A stretch of 10,460 nt of DNA from an uncultured Collinsella sp. (GTDB taxonomy: Bacteria > Actinomycetota > Coriobacteriia > Coriobacteriales > Coriobacteriaceae). The stretch spans positions 1-10,460 of the forward strand of contig USGN01000029.1 in the NCBI GenBank assembly GCA_900554255.1, given 5' to 3'. This document shows positions 1-5,081 of this stretch, in pieces; within the stretch, counting starts at the first letter, position 1, and the number at the start of each line of letters is the position of its first letter. The notes under the pieces were generated by a model that saw only the letters and a program-made list of their open reading frames with translations, had not been told where the DNA came from and did no database searches. The position numbers and the translations under genes were made by a program.

Positions 1-6
1 AAAGAG

Positions 7-32
7 AAGAGGCGGGGCATGCCCCGCCTCTT
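7..32. terminator. GC-rich hairpin, probable terminator of a gene outside the window
   Basis: A perfect 26-base palindrome (arms 7-18 and 21-32, GAGGCGGGGC against GCCCCGCCTC) lies at the left edge. Read on the minus strand it is followed by the pyrimidine-rich CTCTTT. On the plus strand the tail is a poor T-run. It may end transcription from either side, and which gene it serves cannot be seen from this window. Confidence 0.55.
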
Positions 33-85
33 ACACCACATCTCTGCGCGCTACCTAGACCTCGGTTCAACGAGGCGATTTTGAC

Positions 86-136
86 CCAAATACGCTGTTA
101 CTAAACTGGTAACAGTACTCATATTTGGCCTTTTTT
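86..136 (+). promoter_or_regulatory. Nested inverted repeat with a T-run upstream of the SPFH gene
   Basis: CCAAATA (86-92) pairs with TATTTGG (122-128). Inside that, CTGTTAC (95-101) pairs perfectly with GTAACAG (109-115) around a 7-base spacer. Six T residues follow at 131-136. The layout fits either an intrinsic terminator or attenuator, or an operator for a dimeric repressor. A possible promoter, TTGACC (81-86) with TAAACT (102-107), would place its -10 in the inner spacer, but its 15-base spacing is poor. No convincing promoter was found in the remaining 137-207. Confidence 0.4.
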
Positions 137-219
137 GACCACGGGTCCTCTTGTTGGTGTCACACAGCTGCTTCGTGCGGGTATCCTAATGCCAACGTGT
201 GCCTATCAGAGGAGAGACC

Positions 220-1158
220 ATGCTGTTGTCCGGTATCATCGCCGCCCTTACCAGCCTTTTGATTCCCATCATCATTTTGTTGTTACTGCTTCCCAACGCC
301 TGCTATGTCGTTGAACAGCAGCATGCTGTGATCATCGAGCGTCTGGGCAAGTTCAACCGCATCGTCAACGCGGGCTTCCACATGAAGGTGCCCGTGATTG
401 ACCGCAAAGCCGCCACGGTGAGTCTGCGCACCATGAAAAACGGTTTTGGCATCGACGTTAAGACCCAGGACAACGTGACCATCGGCCTTGAGGTCTCTGC
501 TCAGTACCACGTGAGCTATGACATGGGCGCCGGCCCGGCAGATTCGGGTATCTACAAGAGCTACTACATGCTGCAGGAGCCCGTCGACCAGATGCGTGAC
601 TTCATCACCGACGCCCTGCGCTCTTCGATTCCCGTCTACACACTCGACGAGGTCTTTGCCAAGAAGGATGACATCGCCAAGGATGTCAACGCTACCGTTT
701 CCGAGCAGATGGCCGCCTACGGCTTCACCCTCGTGTCGACGCTCATCACCAAAATCGCACTGCCGACCGAGGTCGAGAACTCCATGAACGACATCAACGC
801 CGCCCAGCGCAAGCGCGCTGCGGCACAGGAGCTCGCCGAGGCCGACCGCATCAAGCGCGTCACCGAGGCGACCGCCGAGGCCGAGGCTATGGAAAAGGCG
901 GGCGAGGGCATCGCCAACCAGCGCAAGGCCATCGCACTGGGTATCAAAGATTCGCTCGAGATCATCCAGGAGACGGGTGTCGGCAATGACGAGGCCAACC
1001 AACTGTTCATGTTTACGCAGTGGTCCGAGATGATGACGGAGTTCGCTCGCACGGGCAAAACCTCGACGGTCGTGCTGCCGAGCGACTTCTCGCAGTCGGC
1101 CTCTATGTTCGAGCAGATGCTGACCGCCGGCAAAGTTCAAAACGATTCGAAGGAGTAG
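220..1158 (+). CDS. SPFH/Band 7 (stomatin/HIR-like) membrane protein
   Basis: Members of the SPFH family form membrane-bound oligomeric scaffolds, often tied to lipid microdomains or membrane protease control; the specific role here is unknown. The 312-aa product has an N-terminal membrane segment (about residues 3-25, rich in I and L), a Band 7 domain from about 27 to 190 opening with EQQHAVIIERLGKF, and an alanine/glutamate-rich coiled-coil stretch (about 185-245, QRKRAAAQELAEADRI). Motifs such as KTQDNVTIGLEVSAQYHV resemble the plant HIR/slipin branch. An upstream in-frame GTG at 199 exists, but ATG 220 is preferred because AGAGGAGA lies just ahead of it and the membrane helix then starts at once. 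Only 6 bases separate its stop from rlmH, whose RBS overlaps its final codons, so the two are probably co-transcribed. Confidence 0.88.
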   Translation: MLLSGIIAALTSLLIPIIILLLLLPNACYVVEQQHAVIIERLGKFNRIVNAGFHMKVPVIDRKAATVSLRTMKNGFGIDVKTQDNVTIGLEVSAQYHVSYDMGAGPADSGIYKSYYMLQEPVDQMRDFITDALRSSIPVYTLDEVFAKKDDIAKDVNATVSEQMAAYGFTLVSTLITKIALPTEVENSMNDINAAQRKRAAAQELAEADRIKRVTEATAEAEAMEKAGEGIANQRKAIALGIKDSLEIIQETGVGNDEANQLFMFTQWSEMMTEFARTGKTSTVVLPSDFSQSASMFEQMLTAGKVQNDSKE

Positions 1159-1164
1159 ACGCGC

Positions 1165-1635
1165 GTGAAATACACCGTCGTTTGCGTCGGTAAGCTCAAG
1201 GAGCGCTTTTGGAAGGACGCGTGCGCTGAGTACACCAAGCGCCTAGGCGCCTATGCCAAGGTGGATATCCGCGAGGTGGCCGATATCGACCCGGCTAAGG
1301 CGGGCGGCGTGGATGCCGCGCGCGACAAGGAGGGGGCGGCAATTCTTGCTGCATTGCCGTCTCGAGCGCATGTGATCCTGCTGGCTATCGAGGGCAAGGA
1401 GCGTTCGAGTGAGGAGCTCTCGGCGAGGCTCGACGATCTTATGCTGCGAGGCAGCAGCGACATCGCCTTTGTGATTGGCGGTTCGGACGGCGTGAGCGAT
1501 GAGGTGCGCGCCCGCGCCGACGAGATGCTCAGCTTTGGACGCATTACCTTGCCGCATAACTTGGCGCGCGTGGTGCTGCTGGAGCAAATCTACCGCGCCT
1601 GCAAGATCAGCCGTGGCGAGCCGTATCACAAATAG
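1165..1635 (+). CDS. rlmH: 23S rRNA (pseudouridine-1915-N3)-methyltransferase RlmH
   Basis: RlmH is a SPOUT-class (knotted) S-adenosylmethionine methyltransferase. It modifies pseudouridine 1915 in helix 69 of 23S rRNA in the assembled ribosome. The 156-aa length is typical of the family. Diagnostic segments are LLAIEGK (72-78), the cofactor-binding loop FVIGGSDG (102-109), LPHNLARVVLLEQIYRA (129-145) and the conserved C-terminal tail KISRGEPYHK (147-156). The start is GTG with AAGGAG at 1150-1155, inside the end of the SPFH gene. This tight spacing implies translation from the same message as the upstream gene. No independent promoter is visible. Confidence 0.96.
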   Translation: MKYTVVCVGKLKERFWKDACAEYTKRLGAYAKVDIREVADIDPAKAGGVDAARDKEGAAILAALPSRAHVILLAIEGKERSSEELSARLDDLMLRGSSDIAFVIGGSDGVSDEVRARADEMLSFGRITLPHNLARVVLLEQIYRACKISRGEPYHK

Positions 1636-1708
1636 GTCGGCAATACGAAACAATGGCGTGGGACAATACCTTTCGTTTTGAAGAGCGTGTCTGAGAGGAC
1701 TATGAGAT

Positions 1709-2479
1709 ATGAAGATTGGGTTTGTCGGTTTTGGCAATATGGCGAGCGCTATGGCCGATGGCTGGATTGCCGCCGGCGTGGCCGCGGGCGACATGTGCGC
1801 CTGCGCGGGTCGCTACGACGCACTGGTTGAGCGCTGCCAGGCGCGCGGCATGGTCGCCTGCCACGATGCCGCCGAGGTTGTCGCCGCATCCGATATCGTG
1901 GTCGCTGCGGTCAAACCGTATATGATCGAGAAGATATTCGCCCCGCTCAAGGATGTGCTTGCCGACAAGGTCGTCCTTTCGGTCGCCTGGACCTGGGATA
2001 GTGCCAAGTGGGAACAGGTCCTGCCGGGTGTCGCTCATATCTCGACGGTGCCCAACACACCGGTTTCGGTGGGCGAGGGCGTCATCGCTTGCGAGAAGGC
2101 TTCCACGCTTAGTGATGAGCAGAGCGCCGTGGTGCTTGATCTGCTTGGCAAGATCGGTGCGGTGGTCGAGCTCGATACGAGCCTGCTGTTTGTGGGCGGC
2201 ACGGTGGGTGGTTGCGCTCCGGCATTTGTCGCCATGGCAATCGAGGCTCTGGGCGATGCGGCCGTCAAACACGGTATTCCGCGCGCCGATGCCTATCGCA
2301 TTGTGAGCCAGATGGTGCTGGGTACGGCAAAGCTGCAGCTTGCAACTGGTCAGCATCCTGCGGCGATGAAGGATGCCGTATGCTCGCCCGGTGGCGCCAC
2401 CATCAAGGGCGTCATCGCGCTCGAGGATGCCGGCATGCGCAGTGCCCTGGTCAAGGCAATCGACGCAACTCTCCAGTAA
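1709..2479 (+). CDS. proC: Pyrroline-5-carboxylate reductase
   Basis: ProC reduces 1-pyrroline-5-carboxylate to L-proline with NAD(P)H, the last step of proline biosynthesis in the cytosol. The 256-aa protein is slightly shorter than the usual 260-275. It has the N-terminal Rossmann motif GFGNMA (7-12), the substrate-region motif STVPNTPVSVGEG, the dimerisation-domain segment GGCAPAFVAMAIEALGDAAV, and the family signature KDAVCSPGGATIKGV near the C-terminus. GAGAGGA (1693-1699) precedes ATG 1709 by about 9 bases. A second ATG at 1702 is in another frame and is ignored. The gene follows rlmH after 73 bases, which hold only a weak ACGAAA/TTTCGT inverted pair (1645-1650, 1671-1676). It may be the third gene of the same unit or have its own promoter. 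Confidence 0.94.
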   Translation: MKIGFVGFGNMASAMADGWIAAGVAAGDMCACAGRYDALVERCQARGMVACHDAAEVVAASDIVVAAVKPYMIEKIFAPLKDVLADKVVLSVAWTWDSAKWEQVLPGVAHISTVPNTPVSVGEGVIACEKASTLSDEQSAVVLDLLGKIGAVVELDTSLLFVGGTVGGCAPAFVAMAIEALGDAAVKHGIPRADAYRIVSQMVLGTAKLQLATGQHPAAMKDAVCSPGGATIKGVIALEDAGMRSALVKAIDATLQ

Positions 2480-2620
2480 AACCGACCAAAAAAGACAGGT
2501 TTTTTGACAGGTATTTCCTGCGGTTTTGCCCTTTTAGCGAAAAGCGCCCCGCAACTGGCTCAATTCCAGTTGCGGGGCGCTTGCGTTTGCCCAGATAAAA
2601 CAGACCAAAATAAACCTGTC
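2478..2620. repeat. REP-like inverted repeat assembly around a terminator hairpin
   Basis: GACAGGTTT (2494-2502) is inverted as AAACCTGTC (2612-2620), symmetrically flanking the hairpin at 2542-2582. Both flanks carry a GACCAAAA box (2484-2491 and 2603-2610) in the same orientation. The left flank also forms CAAAAAA/TTTTTTG (2487-2493, 2500-2506) and AAAACCG/CGGTTTT (2478-2484, 2521-2527). Nested short GACAGG-type motifs of this style occur in REP/Y1-transposase-associated intergenic repeats. Assignment to such a family is inference and needs a genome-wide copy count. Confidence 0.4.
2542..2582. terminator. Strong 17-bp stem between the convergent proC and small membrane gene
   Basis: AAGCGCCCCGCAACTGG (2542-2558) pairs without mismatch with the segment at 2566-2582, leaving a 7-base loop. 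It lies between two convergent genes and can serve both strands. The tails are only moderately T-rich (TTGCGTTTG on plus, CTTTTCGC on minus), so it may instead be the core of the surrounding repeat element. Confidence 0.6.
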
Positions 2621-2635
2621 CCTTTTTGGCAGGTT
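2604..2635 (-). terminator. Terminator overlapping the stop of the small membrane gene
   Basis: On the minus strand AACCTGCC (2635-2628) folds with GGACAGGTT (2621-2613) around an A-rich loop with one mismatch, followed by TATTTTGG. The stem overlaps the TAA stop of the 57-codon gene. It uses the same AAACCTGTC arm that forms the larger inverted repeat with 2494-2502, so two alternative folds are possible. Confidence 0.45.
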
Positions 2636-2807
2636 AGTCCCAGAAGCTGTCTTCCTCATCCTCGGACTTGGGTCCGCGGTCGACGTACATCTTATGGGTA
2701 CGCTTCTCCATTACAAAGGCAAGAATCGCAAATAGCAGGATGCCGCCGGCGAAAAGGATGGCAAAACCGGTGCGGGTGCCAAACAAAAAGGAAAAAACTG
2801 CGTCCAT
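2634..2807 (-). CDS. Small single-pass membrane protein, 57 aa, unknown function
   Basis: This short gene encodes 57 residues: MDAVFSFLFGTRTG, a hydrophobic helix at about 14-33 (GFAILFAGGILLFAILAFVM), then a basic patch (EKRTHK) and a strongly acidic tail ending EDEEDSFWD. The layout suggests one membrane span with a charged cytoplasmic tail. AGAAGG lies 6 bases before the ATG (plus-strand 2814-2819), which supports the start. It is convergent with proC and divergent from serS, and has its own likely promoter and terminator. No family is recognised. A longer minus-strand reading frame overlapping it (2692-2886) lacks a comparable RBS and is rejected. Confidence 0.75.
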   Translation of the reverse strand: MDAVFSFLFGTRTGFAILFAGGILLFAILAFVMEKRTHKMYVDRGPKSEDEEDSFWD

Positions 2808-2831
2808 TGGGTGCCTTCTTGCGTAGTTGAG

Positions 2832-2878
2832 TTGGGTCGTAAACGCTCATAAGTATATACTTGCCCATACATGTACAA
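2832..2878. promoter_or_regulatory. Divergent promoter region with a shared palindromic -10 box
   Basis: The 12-base palindrome AAGTATATACTT (2851-2862) supplies TATACT on both strands (plus 2856-2861, minus 2857-2852). For serS, TTGGGT (2832-2837) lies 18 bases upstream. For the small membrane gene, TTGTAC (plus-strand GTACAA, 2873-2878) lies 15 bases away, or ACCTTG 18 bases away. The two start sites would overlap, so initiation on one strand could exclude the other. A further palindrome, GGTTGCAACC, sits at 2879-2888 in the serS leader. Confidence 0.5.
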
Positions 2879-2918
2879 GGTTGCAACCTAAATGGAATGT
2901 ATATCGCCGGAGGATCTA

Positions 2919-4202
2919 ATGCTTGATATCAAGTTTGTTCGCGAGAACCCCGATGCCATCGATACCGCCATGGCAAATCGCCAGACGTCTTGGGACCGCG
3001 AGAAGTTCTTTGAACTCGACGACGAGCGCCGTGCCGTCATCACCGAGGTCGAGGAGCTCCAGGCCACGCGTAACGCCGAGTCCAAGAAGATTGGCGCCCT
3101 GATGAAGGAGGGCAAGAAGGACGAGGCCGAGGCCGCCAAGGAGGCCGTGCGCGCCGTCAACGAGAAGATTGACGGTCTGGCCGAGCGCCGTACTGCTCTC
3201 GAGCAGGAGCAGTACGACTTCATGGCTCACCTGCCCAACATTCCGTGCGAGGCTACCCCGTACGGTAAGGACGAGGACGAGAACATCGAGCGTCGCCGCT
3301 GGGGTACCCCGCGCGAGTTCGACTTCGACTTTAAGCCGCACTGGGATCTGGGCACCGATCTGGACATCCTCGATTTCGAGCGCGGCAACAAGCTCTCCGG
3401 CAGCCGCTTCACCGTTCTCGGTGGCGCCGGCGCCCGTCTTGAGCGTGCCCTCATTAACTTCTTCCTGGACACGCACACGAGCCGTGGCTTCAAGGAGTGG
3501 TGGCCGCCCATCGTCGTCAAGCGTCAGACCATGTTCGGTACGGGTCAGCTGCCCAAGTTCGAGGACGACGCCTATCACGTCTCGGGCGACAACTTCCTGA
3601 TCCCTACCGCCGAGGTCGTACTGACTAACCTGCATGCCGGTGAGGTTCTGGACGCCGACACTCTGCCTCGCCGCTACACTGCCTTCACCCCCTGCTTCCG
3701 CGAGGAGGCCGGTTCTGCCGGTCGCGACACCCGCGGCATCATTCGCCAGCACGAGTTCGACAAAGTTGAGATGGTCAAGTTTGCCAAGCCGGAGGAGTCC
3801 GACGAGGAGCTCGAGAGCATGACCGCCGAGGCCGAGTATCTGCTGCAGCAGCTGGGCCTTCCGTATCGCGTGATTAGCCTGTGCACCGGCGACCTGGGCT
3901 TCTCTGCCCGTCAGACCTACGACATCGAGGTTTGGCTGCCGAGCTACAACGCCTACAAGGAGATCAGCTCCTGCTCCAACTGCGGCGACTTCCAGGCCCG
4001 CCGCGCCAACATCAAGTACCGCGACCCCGAGAACTTCAAGGGCTCGCGTTACCTGCACACCCTTAACGGTTCCGGCCTGCCGGCTGGTCGTACCATGGCT
4101 GCCATTCTAGAGAACTACCAGAACGCCGACGGCACCATCACGATCCCCGAGGTTCTGCGTCCCTACATGGGCGGCCTCGAGAAGATCGAGCCGGTCGCGT
4201 AA
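2919..4202 (+). CDS. serS: Seryl-tRNA synthetase
   Basis: SerRS is a class II synthetase that activates serine with ATP and charges tRNA-Ser in the cytosol. The 427-aa product has the expected N-terminal [11 protein letters not shown], a long antiparallel coiled-coil arm (about 28-105, alternating K/E/A) that grips the long variable arm of tRNA-Ser, and the class II catalytic core. Motif 1 lies around residues 170-200 ([15 protein letters not shown]), motif 2 at about 260-285 ([20 protein letters not shown]) and motif 3 at 390-401 ([12 protein letters not shown]). [14 protein letters not shown] matches the serine-recognition loop region. The frame extends upstream to 2892, but ATG 2919 is chosen because GGAGGA (2909-2914) precedes it and the family begins there. 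There is no room for a T-box leader. One of its substrate tRNA genes lies about 5 kb downstream. Confidence 0.97.
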   Translation: MLDIKFVRENPDAIDTAMANRQTSWDREKFFELDDERRAVITEVEELQATRNAESKKIGALMKEGKKDEAEAAKEAVRAVNEKIDGLAERRTALEQEQYDFMAHLPNIPCEATPYGKDEDENIERRRWGTPREFDFDFKPHWDLGTDLDILDFERGNKLSGSRFTVLGGAGARLERALINFFLDTHTSRGFKEWWPPIVVKRQTMFGTGQLPKFEDDAYHVSGDNFLIPTAEVVLTNLHAGEVLDADTLPRRYTAFTPCFREEAGSAGRDTRGIIRQHEFDKVEMVKFAKPEESDEELESMTAEAEYLLQQLGLPYRVISLCTGDLGFSARQTYDIEVWLPSYNAYKEISSCSNCGDFQARRANIKYRDPENFKGSRYLHTLNGSGLPAGRTMAAILENYQNADGTITIPEVLRPYMGGLEKIEPVA

Positions 4203-4225
4203 ACTAGCTGCATAGGCGATTTGCG

Positions 4226-4255
4226 AGGGCGCTCCTTTTAGGGGCGCCCTTTTTG
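4226..4255 (+). terminator. Intrinsic terminator of serS
   Basis: AGGGCGCTCC (4226-4235) pairs with GGGGCGCCCT (4241-4250), including one G-U pair, around a TTTTA loop. A T-run (4250-4254) follows. It is about 25 bases after the serS stop and is a textbook factor-independent terminator. Confidence 0.9.
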
Positions 4256-4300
4256 TGTGCGGCTATACCATGCCGTGCGGACAGCTCGATAGAAAACACA

Positions 4301-4314
4301 CGAACAAACGTTCT
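4301..4314. promoter_or_regulatory. LexA (SOS) box-like operator
   Basis: CGAACAAACGTTCT matches the Gram-positive LexA/DinR consensus CGAACRNRYGTTYC at every position except the last, and contains the perfect GAAC-N4-GTTC dyad. It overlaps the proposed -35 element of the following gene, where bound repressor would block polymerase. The upstream gene, serS, reads toward it and ends in a terminator, so the 125-aa gene is the only apparent target. Confidence 0.6.
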
Positions 4315-4340
4315 GTATACATGCATTTACCTGCTATGCT
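4311..4340 (+). promoter_or_regulatory. Extended -10 promoter of the 125-aa gene
   Basis: TGCTATGCT (4332-4340) is an extended -10 (TG-N-TATGCT). A weak -35, TTCTGT (4311-4316), lies 18 bases upstream and overlaps the LexA-like box. The implied start near 4347 leaves a short leader carrying the AAAGGGG ribosome site. Confidence 0.55.
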
Positions 4341-4373
4341 TTTGTTGACTAAGAGCAAGAGAAAGGGGATGTG

Positions 4374-4751
4374 ATGGAGCTGTTCGACGAGCGGGTTGTT
4401 TTGTTCCAGAGCGATGAGGGTGGGGAGCACCTGCTGGTAACGTGCGAGCCGTCGGGTATGGGTGGCTTGGTGGTTCGGCAGACGAGCGAGGAACCATTGA
4501 CGCAATGGTGCTATGAGGAGTCGCCGCATGTGGTCGAGACGTTTGTGGCGCATGAGGCGCTTGTTGTCCTTGAGCACTTCTATGGTGTTGGAACTTCTAA
4601 TCAGGTGGCCCGAATGCTGAGCATCTCGTTTGCCGACTACGACTGTGCCCAACGGGTGCGGTCGCTTCTGGGGGAGCTTGGCGCCGGATTCGATGTGATC
4701 GAAAAGCCAATCGATCGCACGAGAAGCGCTGATGCTCGTGGCGCAGCGTGA
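4374..4751 (+). CDS. Uncharacterised 125-aa protein, possibly SOS-controlled
   Basis: No family is recognised. The product opens MELFDERVVLFQSDEGGEHLL, reads like a compact alpha/beta fold with several beta-like hydrophobic stretches (LLVTCEPSG, GGLVVRQTS, ALVVLEHFYGV), and ends in a polar R/D-rich tail. It has no signal peptide, membrane helix or metal-binding cluster. AAAGGGG (4362-4368) precedes ATG 4374; a GTG directly before it (4371) would add one residue and is less likely. The gene stands alone between the serS terminator and the tRNA-Arg promoter. Its only contextual clue is the LexA-like box over its promoter, which suggests induction by DNA damage. That is inference. Confidence 0.8.
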   Translation: MELFDERVVLFQSDEGGEHLLVTCEPSGMGGLVVRQTSEEPLTQWCYEESPHVVETFVAHEALVVLEHFYGVGTSNQVARMLSISFADYDCAQRVRSLLGELGAGFDVIEKPIDRTRSADARGAA

Positions 4752-4789
4752 TAAATTGCGGCCCGCGCGAAAAAAGTTTGAGATTTTGC

Positions 4790-4819
4790 TTGACTCTAAC
4801 GAACTAAAGTGGTTTTATA
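4790..4819 (+). promoter_or_regulatory. Promoter of tRNA-Arg
   Basis: TTGACT (4790-4795) is followed after 17-18 bases by TTTTAT/TTTATA (4813-4819), about 12 bases before the mature tRNA 5' end. It lies just after the stop of the 125-aa gene and makes the tRNA gene an independent unit. Confidence 0.65.
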
Positions 4820-4830
4820 TGTCTTGCGCC

Positions 4831-4907
4831 GCGGCGTTACCTCAGCTGGATAGAGGGTCTGACTACGAATCAGAACGTCATAGGTTCGAATCCTATACGC
4901 CGCACCA
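4831..4907 (+). tRNA. tRNA-Arg (anticodon ACG)
   Basis: This 77-base cloverleaf has an acceptor stem GCGGCGT paired with ACGCCGC, a D-arm CCTC/GAGG, an anticodon arm TCTGA-CTACGAA-TCAGA with anticodon ACG, a T-arm ATAGG-TTCGAAT-CCTAT, discriminator A and an encoded CCA. The A at position 34 is expected to be converted to inosine so that the tRNA reads CGU, CGC and CGA. It has its own promoter and is followed directly by a terminator. Confidence 0.97.
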
Positions 4908-4917
4908 ATTGAAATCG

Positions 4918-4947
4918 AAAGCCTCCGGCAACGGGGGCTTTTCTTTT
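4918..4947 (+). terminator. Terminator of tRNA-Arg
   Basis: AAAGCCTCCG (4918-4927) pairs with CGGGGGCTTT (4932-4941), with one U-G pair, around a GCAA tetraloop. TTTTCTTTT follows. It lies 10 bases after the CCA end. Confidence 0.92.
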
Positions 4948-4950
4948 AGG

Positions 4951-4974
4951 CGGACGCCGCATGGATTCGAACCT
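4951..4974 (-). repeat. Reversed tRNA T-arm fragment behind tRNA-Arg
   Basis: GGATTCGAACCT (4963-4974) is the exact reverse complement of the T-arm segment at 4882-4893 of the tRNA just upstream. Directly before it, ACGCCGCA (4954-4961) repeats, in forward orientation, the tRNA acceptor end and discriminator (4897-4904). No D-arm or anticodon arm is present, so this is not a tRNA gene. A similar reversed fragment follows tRNA-Ser twice. Confidence 0.55.
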
Positions 4975-5081
4975 CGGTCAATGGGGACTATTTCCCATCG
5001 ACTCGTGTAAGATTTCGAGTATGCGCCTCGGTGAGCCCGTGGCGCGCTCTTTCTTTAGACGACCGATCAGGGTGATATTTC

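Noticed and set aside
283..1140. Long minus-strand frame opposite the SPFH gene
   Set aside because: Antisense frame rich in histidine, valine, leucine and glycine, mirroring the codon bias of the real gene. No ribosome site.
2504..2830. Plus-strand 108-codon frame after proC
   Set aside because: It runs through the terminator hairpin and is antisense to the better supported 57-codon membrane protein gene.
2881..2918. T-box riboswitch before serS
   Set aside because: The leader from the predicted start is only about 50 bases, too short for a T-box, and no specifier loop or antiterminator sequence is seen.
2916..4058. Long minus-strand frame opposite serS
   Set aside because: It is a shadow of the GC-rich serS codons. 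The plus-strand protein has all three class II motifs.
4263..4652. Minus-strand 129-codon frame over the LexA-like box and 125-aa gene
   Set aside because: It lacks a good start context, runs into the serS terminator region, and competes with a plus-strand gene that has a promoter and RBS.
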